The notes under the pieces: generated by a model
What the model was told of the DNA's origin: nothing
Seen by the model: only the letters and a program-made list of their open reading frames with translations
Databases searched by the model: none
DNA from: JADGHX01 sp035760965
GTDB lineage: Bacteria > Pseudomonadota > Gammaproteobacteria > Steroidobacterales > Steroidobacteraceae
NCBI GenBank assembly: GCA_035760965.1
Contig: DASTRY010000050.1
Span: forward strand, 1-64,000
DNA length: 64,000 nucleotides
Reading direction: 5' to 3'
Made by a program: the position numbers and the translations under genes
Shown here: positions 39,586 to 48,207 of the stretch, piece by piece
Numbering within the stretch: position 1 is the first letter of the stretch
Layout of the letters: each line of letters opens with the position of its first letter

Positions 39586-39985
39586 TGTCGCCAGTGGGTC
39601 GACGGACACGCGCAGCAGCTCAGCATCCCGGGGGGTTCACGCCCTTTGACAACCCCTTGTCACGGGTCACCCCCTCGTCGCGCGCCGCATGACAACCCCT
39701 TGTCAACGCGCAGCCGTCCCCTCCCAACACTACTTGCTCGCGTGTCGCCAGTGCGTCGACCGACACGCGTAGCAGGTCAGCATCCCCGGGGGCTCACGCT
39801 CTTTGACAGCCCCTTGTCACGTGCCACCTCTCGTCGCGCGCCGCATGACAACCCCTTGTCACGGCCGCCTCTAGTTACGCGCGGAATGACAACCCCTTGT
39901 CAAGGCATCGGCTCTCGTCGCGCCCCCGATGACAACCCCTTGTCAACGCGCAGCCACCCCCCTTCCAACACTCCTTGTTCGCGTC
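39586..39985. repeat. Nested tandem repeat block
   Basis: Unit 1 at 39586-39742 (157 bp) and unit 2 at 39743-~39985 (~243 bp) both begin with TGTCGCCAGTG, share an AGCATCCC-GGGGG stretch, and end with CAACACT-CTTG-TCGCG. Unit 2 is longer by about two extra 42-bp pieces, each carrying one TGACAACCCCTTGTCA dyad. Confidence 0.85.
39647..39945. repeat. Six-copy array of a 16-bp dyad (TGACAA-CCCC-TTGTCA)
   Basis: Copies start at 39647, 39690, 39804, 39846, 39887 and 39930. Five are identical; the third has one change (TGACAG). Spacings are 43, 114, 42, 41 and 43 bp. The ~42-bp interval is four helical turns, so sites lie on the same DNA face. Spacers are partly similar. This is not a CRISPR array: repeats are only 16 bp, there are no cas genes, and spacers derive from duplication. 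Confidence 0.9.
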
Positions 39986-40090
39986 GAGCAGCGCGCACGT
40001 CCGGGCTCAACTCCGCAATCAAGCTCGCGCGGAAGCAGCCAACCGCCCGCAACAACAAACCACCCGCAGCAGCAAACCGGCCTGTAGCAG

Positions 40091-40372
40091 CAAACCCGCT
40101 CGGCGGCAGCGGCGACCTCTCAGCAGGCGCGCAACATGCAACGGAATCGACGGCCGGCGGGGCGCATCCCTCACCAACCGCCTCGCGCGCCCAAGCGGCG
40201 CAAGGAAGTCAGTCGCTGTGACCTGGGCTCCACTGCGCCAAACCCGCTCGGCGGCACCGGTGACCCCTCAGCAGGCGCTCAATGTGCAGCGGAATCGAGA
40301 GCCCTACGCGGCGTATCCCACACCAGCCGGCTCGCTCGCCCCACCCGGCGCAAGCAAGTCACTCACTCGTAA
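40091..40372. repeat. Tandem duplication including the pyrB 3' end
   Basis: Copies begin CAAACCCGCTCGGCGGCA at 40091 and CAAACCCGCTCGGCGGCA at 40239 (offset 148 bp). Both contain CTCAGCAGGCGC and GCGCAAG-AAGTCA. Copy 2 runs through the pyrB stop; copy 1 is a degenerate duplicate of that end. Confidence 0.8.
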
Positions 40373-41378
40373 CCTTCTCCATCACCGTCTCGAGCACCGC
40401 CATCCGCATCGCAACCCCATTCCGCACCTGATCGCGAATCACCGACTGCGGCCCATCGGCTACATCGGACGCAATCTCGATCCCGCGATTCATCGGCTGC
40501 GGATGCATCACGATCGCATCCGGCTTGGCGACGGCGAGCCGCTCCGGCGTGAGTCCGTACTTGCTGAAGTAACGATCCGCATCGGGAAGCGCCGCATGCG
40601 TCATGCGCTCCTTCTGAATGCGCAACATCATGACGACGTCCACGTCCTTGAGCCCCGCTTTGAGCGTCGCATGCCGCGAGCACCCGACGAACTCATCCGG
40701 CTTCGGCATGAACGCCGGCGGCGCGATGATCCGCAGATCCGGTACGCCGAGCGCGCGGAACACCTGATAGGCCGAGCGCGCAACGCGCGAGTGCTGCACA
40801 TCGCCCACGATGGCGATTGCGAGCTGATCGAAGCGCTTCTTGTACTGGCGCACGGTGAGCGCATCGAGCAAGCCCTGCGTCGGGTGCGAGAGGTGCCCTT
40901 CGCCTGCCGACAGGATGCTGACGTGCGGTGCGACGCCGTTCGCCACCATCCCCAACACGCCGACCTCCGCTTCCCGGATCACCAGCACATCGACGTGCAG
41001 CGCTTCGAGCGTGCAGACCGTGTCGAGCATGCTCTCGCCCTTCACGCGCGAGGACAGCTGCACTTCGAGATTCACGACGTCCGCTCCGAGGCGCTTGGCG
41101 GCGAGCTCGAACGACACCCGTGTGCGCGTCGAGGGCTCGGTGAAGAGATTCGCGACCGTCACGCCCTTCAGCTTCTGATTCGAGGCGGGCCGGCTGCCGA
41201 GCGTGCGCACGTAGGACTGTCCGCGGTCGAGCAGCAACTCGATCATCTGCAGCGGCAGCCCTTCGAGCGTCAGGAGGTGGCGCAGCGATCCGTCGCGCCG
41301 GAGCTGGTTCACCACCGAACCATCGGCGCCGGGGACGGAATTCGTCGGAACGGAAAGCTCACTCACACCGGCTGCCAT
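40359..41378 (-). CDS. pyrB: Aspartate carbamoyltransferase catalytic subunit
   Basis: 339 residues from ATG 41378, which has GGAGG seven nt upstream; a GTG at 41396 is less likely. Carbamoyl-phosphate site FTEPSTRTR; RVKGESMLDT; HPTQGLLD; aspartate-site DVVMMLRIQKERM; HPQPMNRGIEI. No pyrC or pyrI beside it; in Pseudomonas PyrB works with a PyrC-like partner. ruvX is 24 bp upstream. Confidence 0.95.
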   Translation of the reverse strand: MAAGVSELSVPTNSVPGADGSVVNQLRRDGSLRHLLTLEGLPLQMIELLLDRGQSYVRTLGSRPASNQKLKGVTVANLFTEPSTRTRVSFELAAKRLGADVVNLEVQLSSRVKGESMLDTVCTLEALHVDVLVIREAEVGVLGMVANGVAPHVSILSAGEGHLSHPTQGLLDALTVRQYKKRFDQLAIAIVGDVQHSRVARSAYQVFRALGVPDLRIIAPPAFMPKPDEFVGCSRHATLKAGLKDVDVVMMLRIQKERMTHAALPDADRYFSKYGLTPERLAVAKPDAIVMHPQPMNRGIEIASDVADGPQSVIRDQVRNGVAMRMAVLETVMEKVTSE

Positions 41379-41402
41379 CTCTGCACCTCCACGCACGTGA
41401 TC

Positions 41403-41876
41403 TCATCGCTCTTGCGCTTCCCCCGCGAGCCACCGCTCGAGGATGATCGCCGCCGCCGCGCTGTCGATGTCTTCGCGCCGGATGCGCCGCCGCCGCTCGC
41501 CGCTCGCGCGCTGCGCCTTCAGCCGCTCGCTCGCCTGCAGCGACGAGTAGCGCTCGTCCACGCGTTTCACGGGAAGTGCGAAGCGGCGGGCCAGCTCGGC
41601 CGCGAAGGCGCTCGCGGCGGACGCGAGGGCACCGGGGGAGCCGTCGGCATTATACGGAGCGCCCACGATCAGGAGGTGCGGTTGCAGTGCGCGCACTTCG
41701 CGCTCGATCGCAGACCAGTCGGGTCCTGCGGAGGAAACGGCGATGGCGGCACGCGGACCGGCGCTGCCGGTGAGCGTGTCGCCCGACGCCACGCCGATAC
41801 GCTTCAGGCCGAAATCGAACGCGAGGATCGTCTGGACCGAGGTCACGCCGGGTGCCGACCCGAGAGACTCGCGCAT
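41403..41876 (-). CDS. ruvX: Holliday junction resolvase-like YqgF/RuvX
   Basis: 157 residues; RNase H-like fold with ILAFDFGLKRIGVA at the N-terminus, IVGAPYNADGSPG, and DERYSSLQASERL. Thought to process pre-16S rRNA. The pyrR gene found here in Pseudomonas is absent. yqgE precedes. Confidence 0.93.
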   Translation of the reverse strand: MRESLGSAPGVTSVQTILAFDFGLKRIGVASGDTLTGSAGPRAAIAVSSAGPDWSAIEREVRALQPHLLIVGAPYNADGSPGALASAASAFAAELARRFALPVKRVDERYSSLQASERLKAQRASGERRRRIRREDIDSAAAAIILERWLAGEAQER

Positions 41877-41895
41877 CCGCAGGCGCCGTCGCCGA

Positions 41896-42456
41896 TCAGG
41901 CGTGACCTGCCACGCGGCTCATCATGTTCATGTCGATCCCGAGCATGCGCCACGCGGCGTGCCAGCGATCCTCGTACGGCAGGTCGAATACCATGCCGGC
42001 GTCGATGGGCATCGACAGCCACGAGTTCTCGCGGATTTCGTACTCGAGCTGACCCGGTTCCCAGCCGGCGTAACCGAGCGCGATGAACGCATCCTCGGGA
42101 CCCTCGCCGCGCGCCATCGCCGCGAGCACGTCGCGCGAGGTGGTCACTTGCACCGTGTCCGAAACGCGGTGCGAGTGATCCCACTTGCCGCCCGGCCGGT
42201 GGAGCACGAAGCCGCGATCGGTGTTCACCGGTCCGCCTCGCAGCACCGGCTTCGTCGCGATGGCCTCGCTCGCCGGCGCGATGTTCAGCTGCACGAGCAC
42301 CTCCTGCAGCTTCATCGGCAAGGGTTTGTTGACGACGATGCCCAGCGCGCCCTTCTCCGTGTGCTCGCAGACGACGGTGACCGTCTGCGCGAAGTTCGGA
42401 TCGGCGAGCGAGGGCATCGCGATCAGGAGATGGTTGGTGAGAGTCGTGCCGCTCAT
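41896..42456 (-). CDS. yqgE: YqgE/AlgH family protein
   Basis: 186 residues. LTNHLLIAMPSLADPNFAQTV, GALGIVVNKPL and GYAGWEPGQLEYEI are family signatures. Function unclear; named AlgH in Pseudomonas from an alginate phenotype. Ends 20 bp before ruvX. Confidence 0.95.
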   Translation of the reverse strand: MSGTTLTNHLLIAMPSLADPNFAQTVTVVCEHTEKGALGIVVNKPLPMKLQEVLVQLNIAPASEAIATKPVLRGGPVNTDRGFVLHRPGGKWDHSHRVSDTVQVTTSRDVLAAMARGEGPEDAFIALGYAGWEPGQLEYEIRENSWLSMPIDAGMVFDLPYEDRWHAAWRMLGIDMNMMSRVAGHA

Positions 42457-42531
42457 AACGCGAGTATGACACGGAGTGGCAGGCCCTCAAGGCGCGGCGC
42501 GCTCCGAAACCGAAGCGCTGTTTATGGAAGG

Positions 42532-43440
42532 TTAGGGATCTTGCGGAACGCTAAGGGCGCCGCGCGCCACGCGTCCGCCGACGAACTGCCATTCGTAGGC
42601 GAAGCGCAACACCCGGTACTCCTTCGCGACCTCGGGCGGGAAGGGATCGAACGGGCTCGCGAGCTTGAGAATCGCGAGCGCCGCCTGGTCGAGCTCCGGA
42701 TAGCCGCTCGAGTTGCGAATGACGGCGCGGGTCAGCTTGCCGCTCGAATCGATAGCCACTTCGAGCACGGGACTCGCCTTCACATCAGGAGCGCGCGCCG
42801 CGGTCGGGTAGTTGAGCGTGCCGATGCGCTCCACCTTGCGCCGCCAGGCATCCAGATAGGGCGCGAGCTTCGACTCGCGTGTGTCCGGAGTGATCCACAG
42901 CTCATCGTGCTCCGGGCCGCGCAGCTGTGCCGGGCCGGCTTCGTCCTGCGGCCCAGGCTGTTGCGAGCTCTGCTCGGTGAGCAGAGCCGGTGCATTCCGG
43001 GTGGTGCCGGAGTCGCCGGCGTCCATCATGTAGCGCACGTCGGCGCTCCAGGCGAGCGTCGTCAGAACACGCTCGTTGCGACTGCCCGCGGTGGACCCTT
43101 TCGGGCCGAGCGACGTGCCGTCCAACGTGCCGTCCTGCGCGGGAATGGGCACTGCCGACGCGCGATTGCGCGGCGGGACCGGCTTTTTCGTGTTTCCGGC
43201 ACCCTTCTGGGTGCGCTGAGCGAGATAGGTGGCGTTGTCGTTGCGGTCGGCGTCGGGCAGCTCGTCCGATACGAGCAACACGTCGAGCCCGGGCGCACCG
43301 GTGCCGCCGTCAGCGGTGGCGCTGAAGGTAATACCGAGAATCACGATCGCGTGCAGGGCGCCTGCGAGGAACAGCGTCGTCAGCAGGCGCTCGCGCACGG
43401 GCGCGATTCCTTCGCGCAAGGTCAAGCTCTTGGAGGCCAC
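42532..43440 (-). CDS. TonB-family energy transducer (TonB3-like)
   Basis: 302 residues. One N-terminal membrane helix (LLTTLFLAGALHAIVILG), a long Pro/Gly/Ser/Thr linker, then a C-terminal TonB domain with YPTAARAPDVKASPVLEVAIDSSGKL. The region matches the position of tonB3 in Pseudomonas, required there for twitching. Which outer-membrane partner it energises is unknown. Confidence 0.85.
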   Translation of the reverse strand: MASKSLTLREGIAPVRERLLTTLFLAGALHAIVILGITFSATADGGTGAPGLDVLLVSDELPDADRNDNATYLAQRTQKGAGNTKKPVPPRNRASAVPIPAQDGTLDGTSLGPKGSTAGSRNERVLTTLAWSADVRYMMDAGDSGTTRNAPALLTEQSSQQPGPQDEAGPAQLRGPEHDELWITPDTRESKLAPYLDAWRRKVERIGTLNYPTAARAPDVKASPVLEVAIDSSGKLTRAVIRNSSGYPELDQAALAILKLASPFDPFPPEVAKEYRVLRFAYEWQFVGGRVARGALSVPQDP

Positions 43441-43522
43441 GGTTCGAGTATAGCTGCGGGTCTCGCGGTGACGCGTGCGCGGGATCGCACGGCATCCGTT
43501 CGCGCGTACGGGCTGTCCCCGA

Positions 43523-44485
43523 TCAGCGACGCGCGAGGCGCTTCTCGATAGCGGCCGCCAGCATTCCGCCGATATCGATGCCGAACTGCTTGTCGAGCTC
43601 GCGTATGCCCGTGGGGCTCGTCACGTTGATCTCGGTGACGAAGCCGCCGATCACGTCGAGGCCGACGAAGATCATGCCTTTCGCGGCGAGCGCCGGGCCG
43701 ATCTGCCCGGCGAGCCAACGGTCACGCTCGTTCAGCGGCCGGCCGACCCCTTTGGCGCCGGCGGCGAGATTGCCGCGGTTGTCGTTGGCCGAGGGAATGC
43801 GCGCCAGCGCGTACTCGACCGGCTCGCCGTCGATGAGCAGCACGCGCGAGTCGCCGCTCGCGACGATCTCCGGCAGATAGCGCTGAACGATGGCGAACTT
43901 CGCGCCGTAGTCGGTGAGCGTTTCGAACACGACGTTCATGTTCTTGTCGTTCTGCTCGACCACGAAGATCGATTTGCCGCCCATGCCGTGGAGCGGCTTC
44001 ACGACGATCTTGCCGTGCTCGCGCAGGAAGGCTTCCATGTCGGCCATGTCGCGGGTGATCAGCGTCGGCGCGCAGCATTGCGGGAACCACGCGGTGTACA
44101 CCTTCTCGTTCATGTCCCGCAGGCCCTGCGGGCGGTTGACGACGAGGACGCCTGCGGCCTCGGCGCGGTCGAGGATGTACGTCGTGTAGATGTACTCCAT
44201 GTCGAAGGGCGGGTCCTTCCGCATGAGGATGCAGTCGAGCGTCTCGAGCGGCTCCGTCCGCGGCTCGCCGAGCGTGAACCAGGCCACCGGGTCGGCGGCG
44301 ACGGTGAGCGGGCGCATCCGCGCGAACGCTCGGCCATCGCGGAGGGAGAGGTCGCCCTGCTCCATGTAGACCAGTTCAAAGCCGCGCGCCTGCGCAGCGA
44401 GTAACATCGCGAGCGTCGAGTCCTTCGCGTACTTGATCTGCGCGATGGGGTCCATCACGACGCCGAGACGAATGGCTTGCTTCAT
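43523..44485 (-). CDS. gshB: Glutathione synthetase
   Basis: 320 residues. ATP-grasp enzyme joining glycine to gamma-glutamylcysteine. Motifs: RKDPPFDMEYIYTTYILD, VVKPLHGMGGKSIF, YLPEI with GDSRVLLIDGEPV, and GLDVIGGFVTEINVTSPTG. Divergent from pilG with a 250-bp gap. Confidence 0.96.
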   Translation of the reverse strand: MKQAIRLGVVMDPIAQIKYAKDSTLAMLLAAQARGFELVYMEQGDLSLRDGRAFARMRPLTVAADPVAWFTLGEPRTEPLETLDCILMRKDPPFDMEYIYTTYILDRAEAAGVLVVNRPQGLRDMNEKVYTAWFPQCCAPTLITRDMADMEAFLREHGKIVVKPLHGMGGKSIFVVEQNDKNMNVVFETLTDYGAKFAIVQRYLPEIVASGDSRVLLIDGEPVEYALARIPSANDNRGNLAAGAKGVGRPLNERDRWLAGQIGPALAAKGMIFVGLDVIGGFVTEINVTSPTGIRELDKQFGIDIGGMLAAAIEKRLARR

Positions 44486-44734
44486 GTCGTTTCCTCGAGG
44501 GGGGCTCGGAAATTATGCTCGGCGCCTTGCGAATATGTCCGCACTGCGTGAGACGCGGTTCTCACGGGTGTCGCTTCATGCAGAAAACGTGACGCGCGTG
44601 GCATCGCCAAGGTTATACCGATATGTTAAAACCGCGCTGCGCGTGCCCTCGGTCCCGCCACCATACGCGGGTGGGCAGCGGTGGTGTGTGGGCCACCGGT
44701 GTGGGTATCGATGGAGCGGGAGGAGTCGCCTGAC

Positions 44735-45127
44735 GTGAGCGGCAGCAACGCAAAGCTTCAGGGCCTGAAGGTCCTGGTGATCGACGACAGCAAAACCATC
44801 CGCCGGACCGCCGAGACGCTCCTCGCCAAGGAGGGGTGCGAGGTGTTCACGGCGATCGACGGTTTCGATGCGCTGGCGAAGATCGCCGACCATCAGCCCG
44901 ACATCGTCTTCGTGGACATCATGATGCCGCGACTGGACGGCTATCAAACGTGCTCGCTGATCAAGCACAACAAGGTTTTTCGCGCGATTCCGGTGATCAT
45001 GCTGTCCTCGAAGGACGGGCTGTTCGACCGGGCGCGGGGGCGCATCGTCGGATCGGAACACTACCTGACGAAGCCGTTCACCAAGGACGAGCTCCTGAGC
45101 GCCATCGAGACGCATATCGGGAGATGA
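44735..45127 (+). CDS. pilG: Twitching motility response regulator PilG
   Basis: 130 residues from GTG 44735 with GAGGAG 9 nt upstream; a longer start at 44681 gives 148. CheY-like receiver with phospho-acceptor Asp in IVFVDIMMPRLDG and Lys in YLTKPF. Promotes pilus extension in the Pil-Chp system. Confidence 0.94.
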   Translation: MSGSNAKLQGLKVLVIDDSKTIRRTAETLLAKEGCEVFTAIDGFDALAKIADHQPDIVFVDIMMPRLDGYQTCSLIKHNKVFRAIPVIMLSSKDGLFDRARGRIVGSEHYLTKPFTKDELLSAIETHIGR

Positions 45128-45132
45128 AGGAC

Positions 45133-45498
45133 ATGGCTCTCATCCTGATCGTCGACGACTCGCCGACCGAGGTGCACGTCATGCAGAAGGCCCTCGAACG
45201 GCATGGCTACAAGACGGCGGCGGCCGCTGACGGCGCCGAAGGCGTACGCCTCGCGCGCGAGATGGTCCCCGACCTGATCTTCATGGACATCGTGATGCCG
45301 GGCATGAACGGCTATCAGGCGACGCGCACGCTCGCGAACGATCCGAAGACGCGCACGATTCCGATCATCATGGTGACGTCCAAGGGGCAGGAGACCGACC
45401 GGATCTGGGGCCTGCGCCAGGGCGCCATCGACTACATGGTGAAGCCCGTGTCGCCCGACCAGCTGGTCGCGAAGGCACAGGCGACGCTTGCCGGCTGA
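45133..45498 (+). CDS. pilH: Twitching motility response regulator PilH
   Basis: 121 residues, MALILIVDDSPTEV, the same length as P. aeruginosa PilH. Receiver Asp in LIFMDIVMPGMNG; YMVKPV near the end. Five bp after pilG. Confidence 0.95.
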   Translation: MALILIVDDSPTEVHVMQKALERHGYKTAAAADGAEGVRLAREMVPDLIFMDIVMPGMNGYQATRTLANDPKTRTIPIIMVTSKGQETDRIWGLRQGAIDYMVKPVSPDQLVAKAQATLAG

Positions 45499-45513
45499 CG
45501 GTAAGGCCGGCTC

Positions 45514-46077
45514 ATGACCGACGCCGTATCGCTCAAGAGTCTGCGCGACCGACCGTTCGAGCTGCTCGCGGAGCTGGAACGGCGCGGCCGGCAGCTCTCG
45601 GCCCAGGTGGCGCAGGAAGGCTCGAGCGGCCGCGAGTGGGTCGGCGTCGCGATGCGCATGGCCGGCGAGCTCTACCTCGTGGCGCGCGAAGAGACGCGCG
45701 AGGTGCTGAGCCTGCCGAACGCGCTGACGCGCGTGCCGGGCGCGAAGTCGTGGATCAAGGGACTCGCGAACGTGCGCGGCCAGTTGCTCCCGATCGTCGA
45801 TTTACGGCAGTTCCTCGGCAGCGGCGTGACGCCGACGACGCGCAACACGCGCATCATCGTCGTGAATCACCGCGAGATCCCCGCGGGGTTGGTGGTGGAC
45901 GAGGTGCTGGGTTTCCGGCGCTTCGCGGAAGGCGAATTCTCGGGCGATGCGCCGCCGACGGTCGCCCGTTGCGAGCGCTATCTCGCGGGCGCGTTCCGGC
46001 GGGGCGCCGAGCAATGGCCGGTGTTGAGCCTGCGGCAAATACTGGAGAGCACCGCGTTCTCCGAGGCCGCGGCATGA
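45514..46077 (+). CDS. pilI: CheW-like adaptor PilI
   Basis: 187 residues. CheW domain with LVAREETREVLSLPN, VRGQLLPIVDLRQFLG and AGLVVDEVLGFRRF. Links PilJ to the ChpA kinase. Confidence 0.93.
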   Translation: MTDAVSLKSLRDRPFELLAELERRGRQLSAQVAQEGSSGREWVGVAMRMAGELYLVAREETREVLSLPNALTRVPGAKSWIKGLANVRGQLLPIVDLRQFLGSGVTPTTRNTRIIVVNHREIPAGLVVDEVLGFRRFAEGEFSGDAPPTVARCERYLAGAFRRGAEQWPVLSLRQILESTAFSEAAA

Positions 46078-46132
46078 AGCAGAGACGGATGAACAAAGCT
46101 TCGAACCCCAACAGGCGCGAGGTGGCGCGGTC

Positions 46133-48199
46133 ATGACGACGCCGGCGGCCCCTCCTCAGAAAGGACGCGCGCTCGATCTCGTGATCGTCGCCGCGGCCCT
46201 GCTGGCGCTCGGCAGCGCGGCGGCGTGGTTCCTCATGGGCCAATCCGTGAAGCCGGCCGCGACGACCGCGCCGGTCGAGGATCTGTACGCGGTCGCGCTG
46301 GACGCTCCGGGCGCCGCGGCCGGCGATGCCGAAGCGCTCGGCAATCTCGAGAAAGAGCTGAAGCGCCTGCGCGAGGTGTCGCGCGCGCACGAAGAGGCGA
46401 CGTGGGCGCAGGACCCGAAGTTCGCTCGCGTCATCAACAATGCCAGCGTCGTGCTCGGCGCGAGCAAGCAGCTCGGCGATGCCGCCTCCGCCGCGCGCGA
46501 AGCGCGCGAGCTGGTCGCGAAGCTCCTCGCGGAGATCGGCACGCTCGCGAGCAACCTGAACGGGCCGTCGCTCGAAGCTGCCGTCCGCCCGCTCGAGCGC
46601 TTCGAGGTGCGCGCGCAGCGCTTGCAGCTCGATGTGAGCGCGCTCGCGACCGGCACGGCGAACCCGAGCCAGGCCGCGCAGCGGCTCGCCGAGAGCTCCG
46701 ACTATCTCGGCCAGGTCATCAAGGGATTCAAGGGCACGGACACGGGCCTCGGCTTGCCGAAGGTCACCGGCGCGGACGCGCAGCAGCGTCTGAAAGCGGT
46801 CGAGACCCTCTACAACGAGCTCGACAACGTCGTGCGCCGCGCCGTCAACGCAGCGCCTCAGCTACCCGCCGCGCAAGTCGCCGCGAAGTCGGTCAGCGAG
46901 GATGCGCGCGCGCTCGCCATTGCCGCGGGCCGCGGCGCATTCGATGTGGCGCCGGTCGGGCAGAATCCGCTCGCGTATCTGCCGGGGGTGCTCGCCATCG
47001 CGGCGCTCGTCGGCGTCGTCCTCATCTGGCTGGGCGTGAAGCGCTTGCGCGAAACCGTGGATCGGTACCGGCTCGCGATGGAAACGCAGCGCAAGGAAAC
47101 GGACCGCAACCAGCAGGCCATTCTGCGCCTCCTCGACGAGCTCTCATCGCTCGCCGACGGCGACCTGACGGTGCAGGCGACCGTCACCGAGGACATCACG
47201 GGCGCGATCGCGGACTCGATCAACTACGCGGTCGACGCGCTGCGCGGCCTCGTCACGACGATCAATCAGTCCGCGATTCATCTCGACAGCGCGGCCCGGC
47301 AGACGCAGGCGCTCTCCGCGCACCTCGCCAAGGCGAGCGGCGCGCAGGCGAAGCAGATCGCCTCCGCGACGGAGTCCGCGAGCGGCATGGCCGCTGCGAC
47401 CGAAGAGGTGTCGGGCAACGCGGAGCGCGCGGCCGATGTCGCGCGGCACTCGGTCGAAGTCGCCCACAAGGGCGGCGACGCCGTGCGTCGCACGATCGAC
47501 GGCATGAACACCATCCGCGAGACCATCCAGGAGACCTCGAAGCGCATCAAGCGCCTCGGCGAGAGCTCGCAGGAGATCGGCAACATCGTCGAGCTGATCA
47601 ACGACATTGCCGAGCAGACGAACATTCTCGCGCTGAACGCCTCGATCCAGGCCTCGATGGCCGGCGAAGCGGGGCGCGGCTTCGCGGTCGTCGCGGACGA
47701 AGTGCAGCGTCTCGCCGAGCGCGCCGCGAACGCGACCAAGCAGATCGAAGTGCTGGTCCGCACCATTCAGACGGACACCAACGAGGCGGTCGTCTCGATG
47801 GAGCGCTCCACGACGGACGTCGTGGGCGGCGCGCTCCTCGCCGAGAACGCCGGCGCGGCGCTCGAAGAGATCGAGCAGGTGTCCAACCAGATCGCGAGTC
47901 TCGTGCAGAACATCTCGAACAGCTCGCGCCAGCAGACCATGGCCGCGCAGAACATCGCGCGCAACATGGGCGTGCTGAAAGAGATCAGCACGCAGACTCA
48001 GGAATCCACCAACGCCACCTCTGCGGCCATCGCGAAGCTCGCCGAGCTCTCGTCTGGCCTGCGCAAGTCGGCCGCCGGCTTCCGGCTGCCGGGGACCACT
48101 ACCGAACCGACCCTCACCAGCACGTCCGCGACGGGTACGTTCCGGCGTGTGGATGAGGGTAAGGCAGCAAGGCCCGTGTCCGTCGCGGGCGGTAGTTGA
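46133..48199 (+). CDS. pilJ: Methyl-accepting chemotaxis protein PilJ
   Basis: 688 residues. Membrane helices at about 14-38 and 280-303 flank a periplasmic helical domain; HAMP-like and signalling helices follow, with the hairpin tip ALNASIQASMAGEAGRGFAVV. Sensor for surface or pilus signals in Pseudomonas. In this cluster the methyltransferase gene pilK that usually follows is missing; its stop overlaps the region of the chpA start. Confidence 0.95.
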   Translation: MTTPAAPPQKGRALDLVIVAAALLALGSAAAWFLMGQSVKPAATTAPVEDLYAVALDAPGAAAGDAEALGNLEKELKRLREVSRAHEEATWAQDPKFARVINNASVVLGASKQLGDAASAAREARELVAKLLAEIGTLASNLNGPSLEAAVRPLERFEVRAQRLQLDVSALATGTANPSQAAQRLAESSDYLGQVIKGFKGTDTGLGLPKVTGADAQQRLKAVETLYNELDNVVRRAVNAAPQLPAAQVAAKSVSEDARALAIAAGRGAFDVAPVGQNPLAYLPGVLAIAALVGVVLIWLGVKRLRETVDRYRLAMETQRKETDRNQQAILRLLDELSSLADGDLTVQATVTEDITGAIADSINYAVDALRGLVTTINQSAIHLDSAARQTQALSAHLAKASGAQAKQIASATESASGMAAATEEVSGNAERAADVARHSVEVAHKGGDAVRRTIDGMNTIRETIQETSKRIKRLGESSQEIGNIVELINDIAEQTNILALNASIQASMAGEAGRGFAVVADEVQRLAERAANATKQIEVLVRTIQTDTNEAVVSMERSTTDVVGGALLAENAGAALEEIEQVSNQIASLVQNISNSSRQQTMAAQNIARNMGVLKEISTQTQESTNATSAAIAKLAELSSGLRKSAAGFRLPGTTTEPTLTSTSATGTFRRVDEGKAARPVSVAGGS

Positions 48200-48207
48200 G
48201 CTCAGAC

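Larger units (their letters stand above)
39093..40358. other. 1.27-kb repeat-rich spacer between pil ATPase operon and pyrB
   Basis: No intact gene. In order: a dnaN fragment, an inverted repeat at 39451-39477, a nested repeat block with six phased dyads (39586-39985), and a tandem duplication reaching into the pyrB 3' end (40091-40372). Plus-strand DNA is unusually rich in CCCC and CAAACC. Confidence 0.8.

Noticed and set aside
39647..39945. CRISPR array
   Set aside because: Repeats are 16 bp, spacers of about 26 bp resemble one another, one interval is 114 bp, and no cas genes are in the window.
39975..42086. 703-codon plus-strand frame
   Set aside because: Antisense to pyrB and ruvX and running through repeats; no domain.
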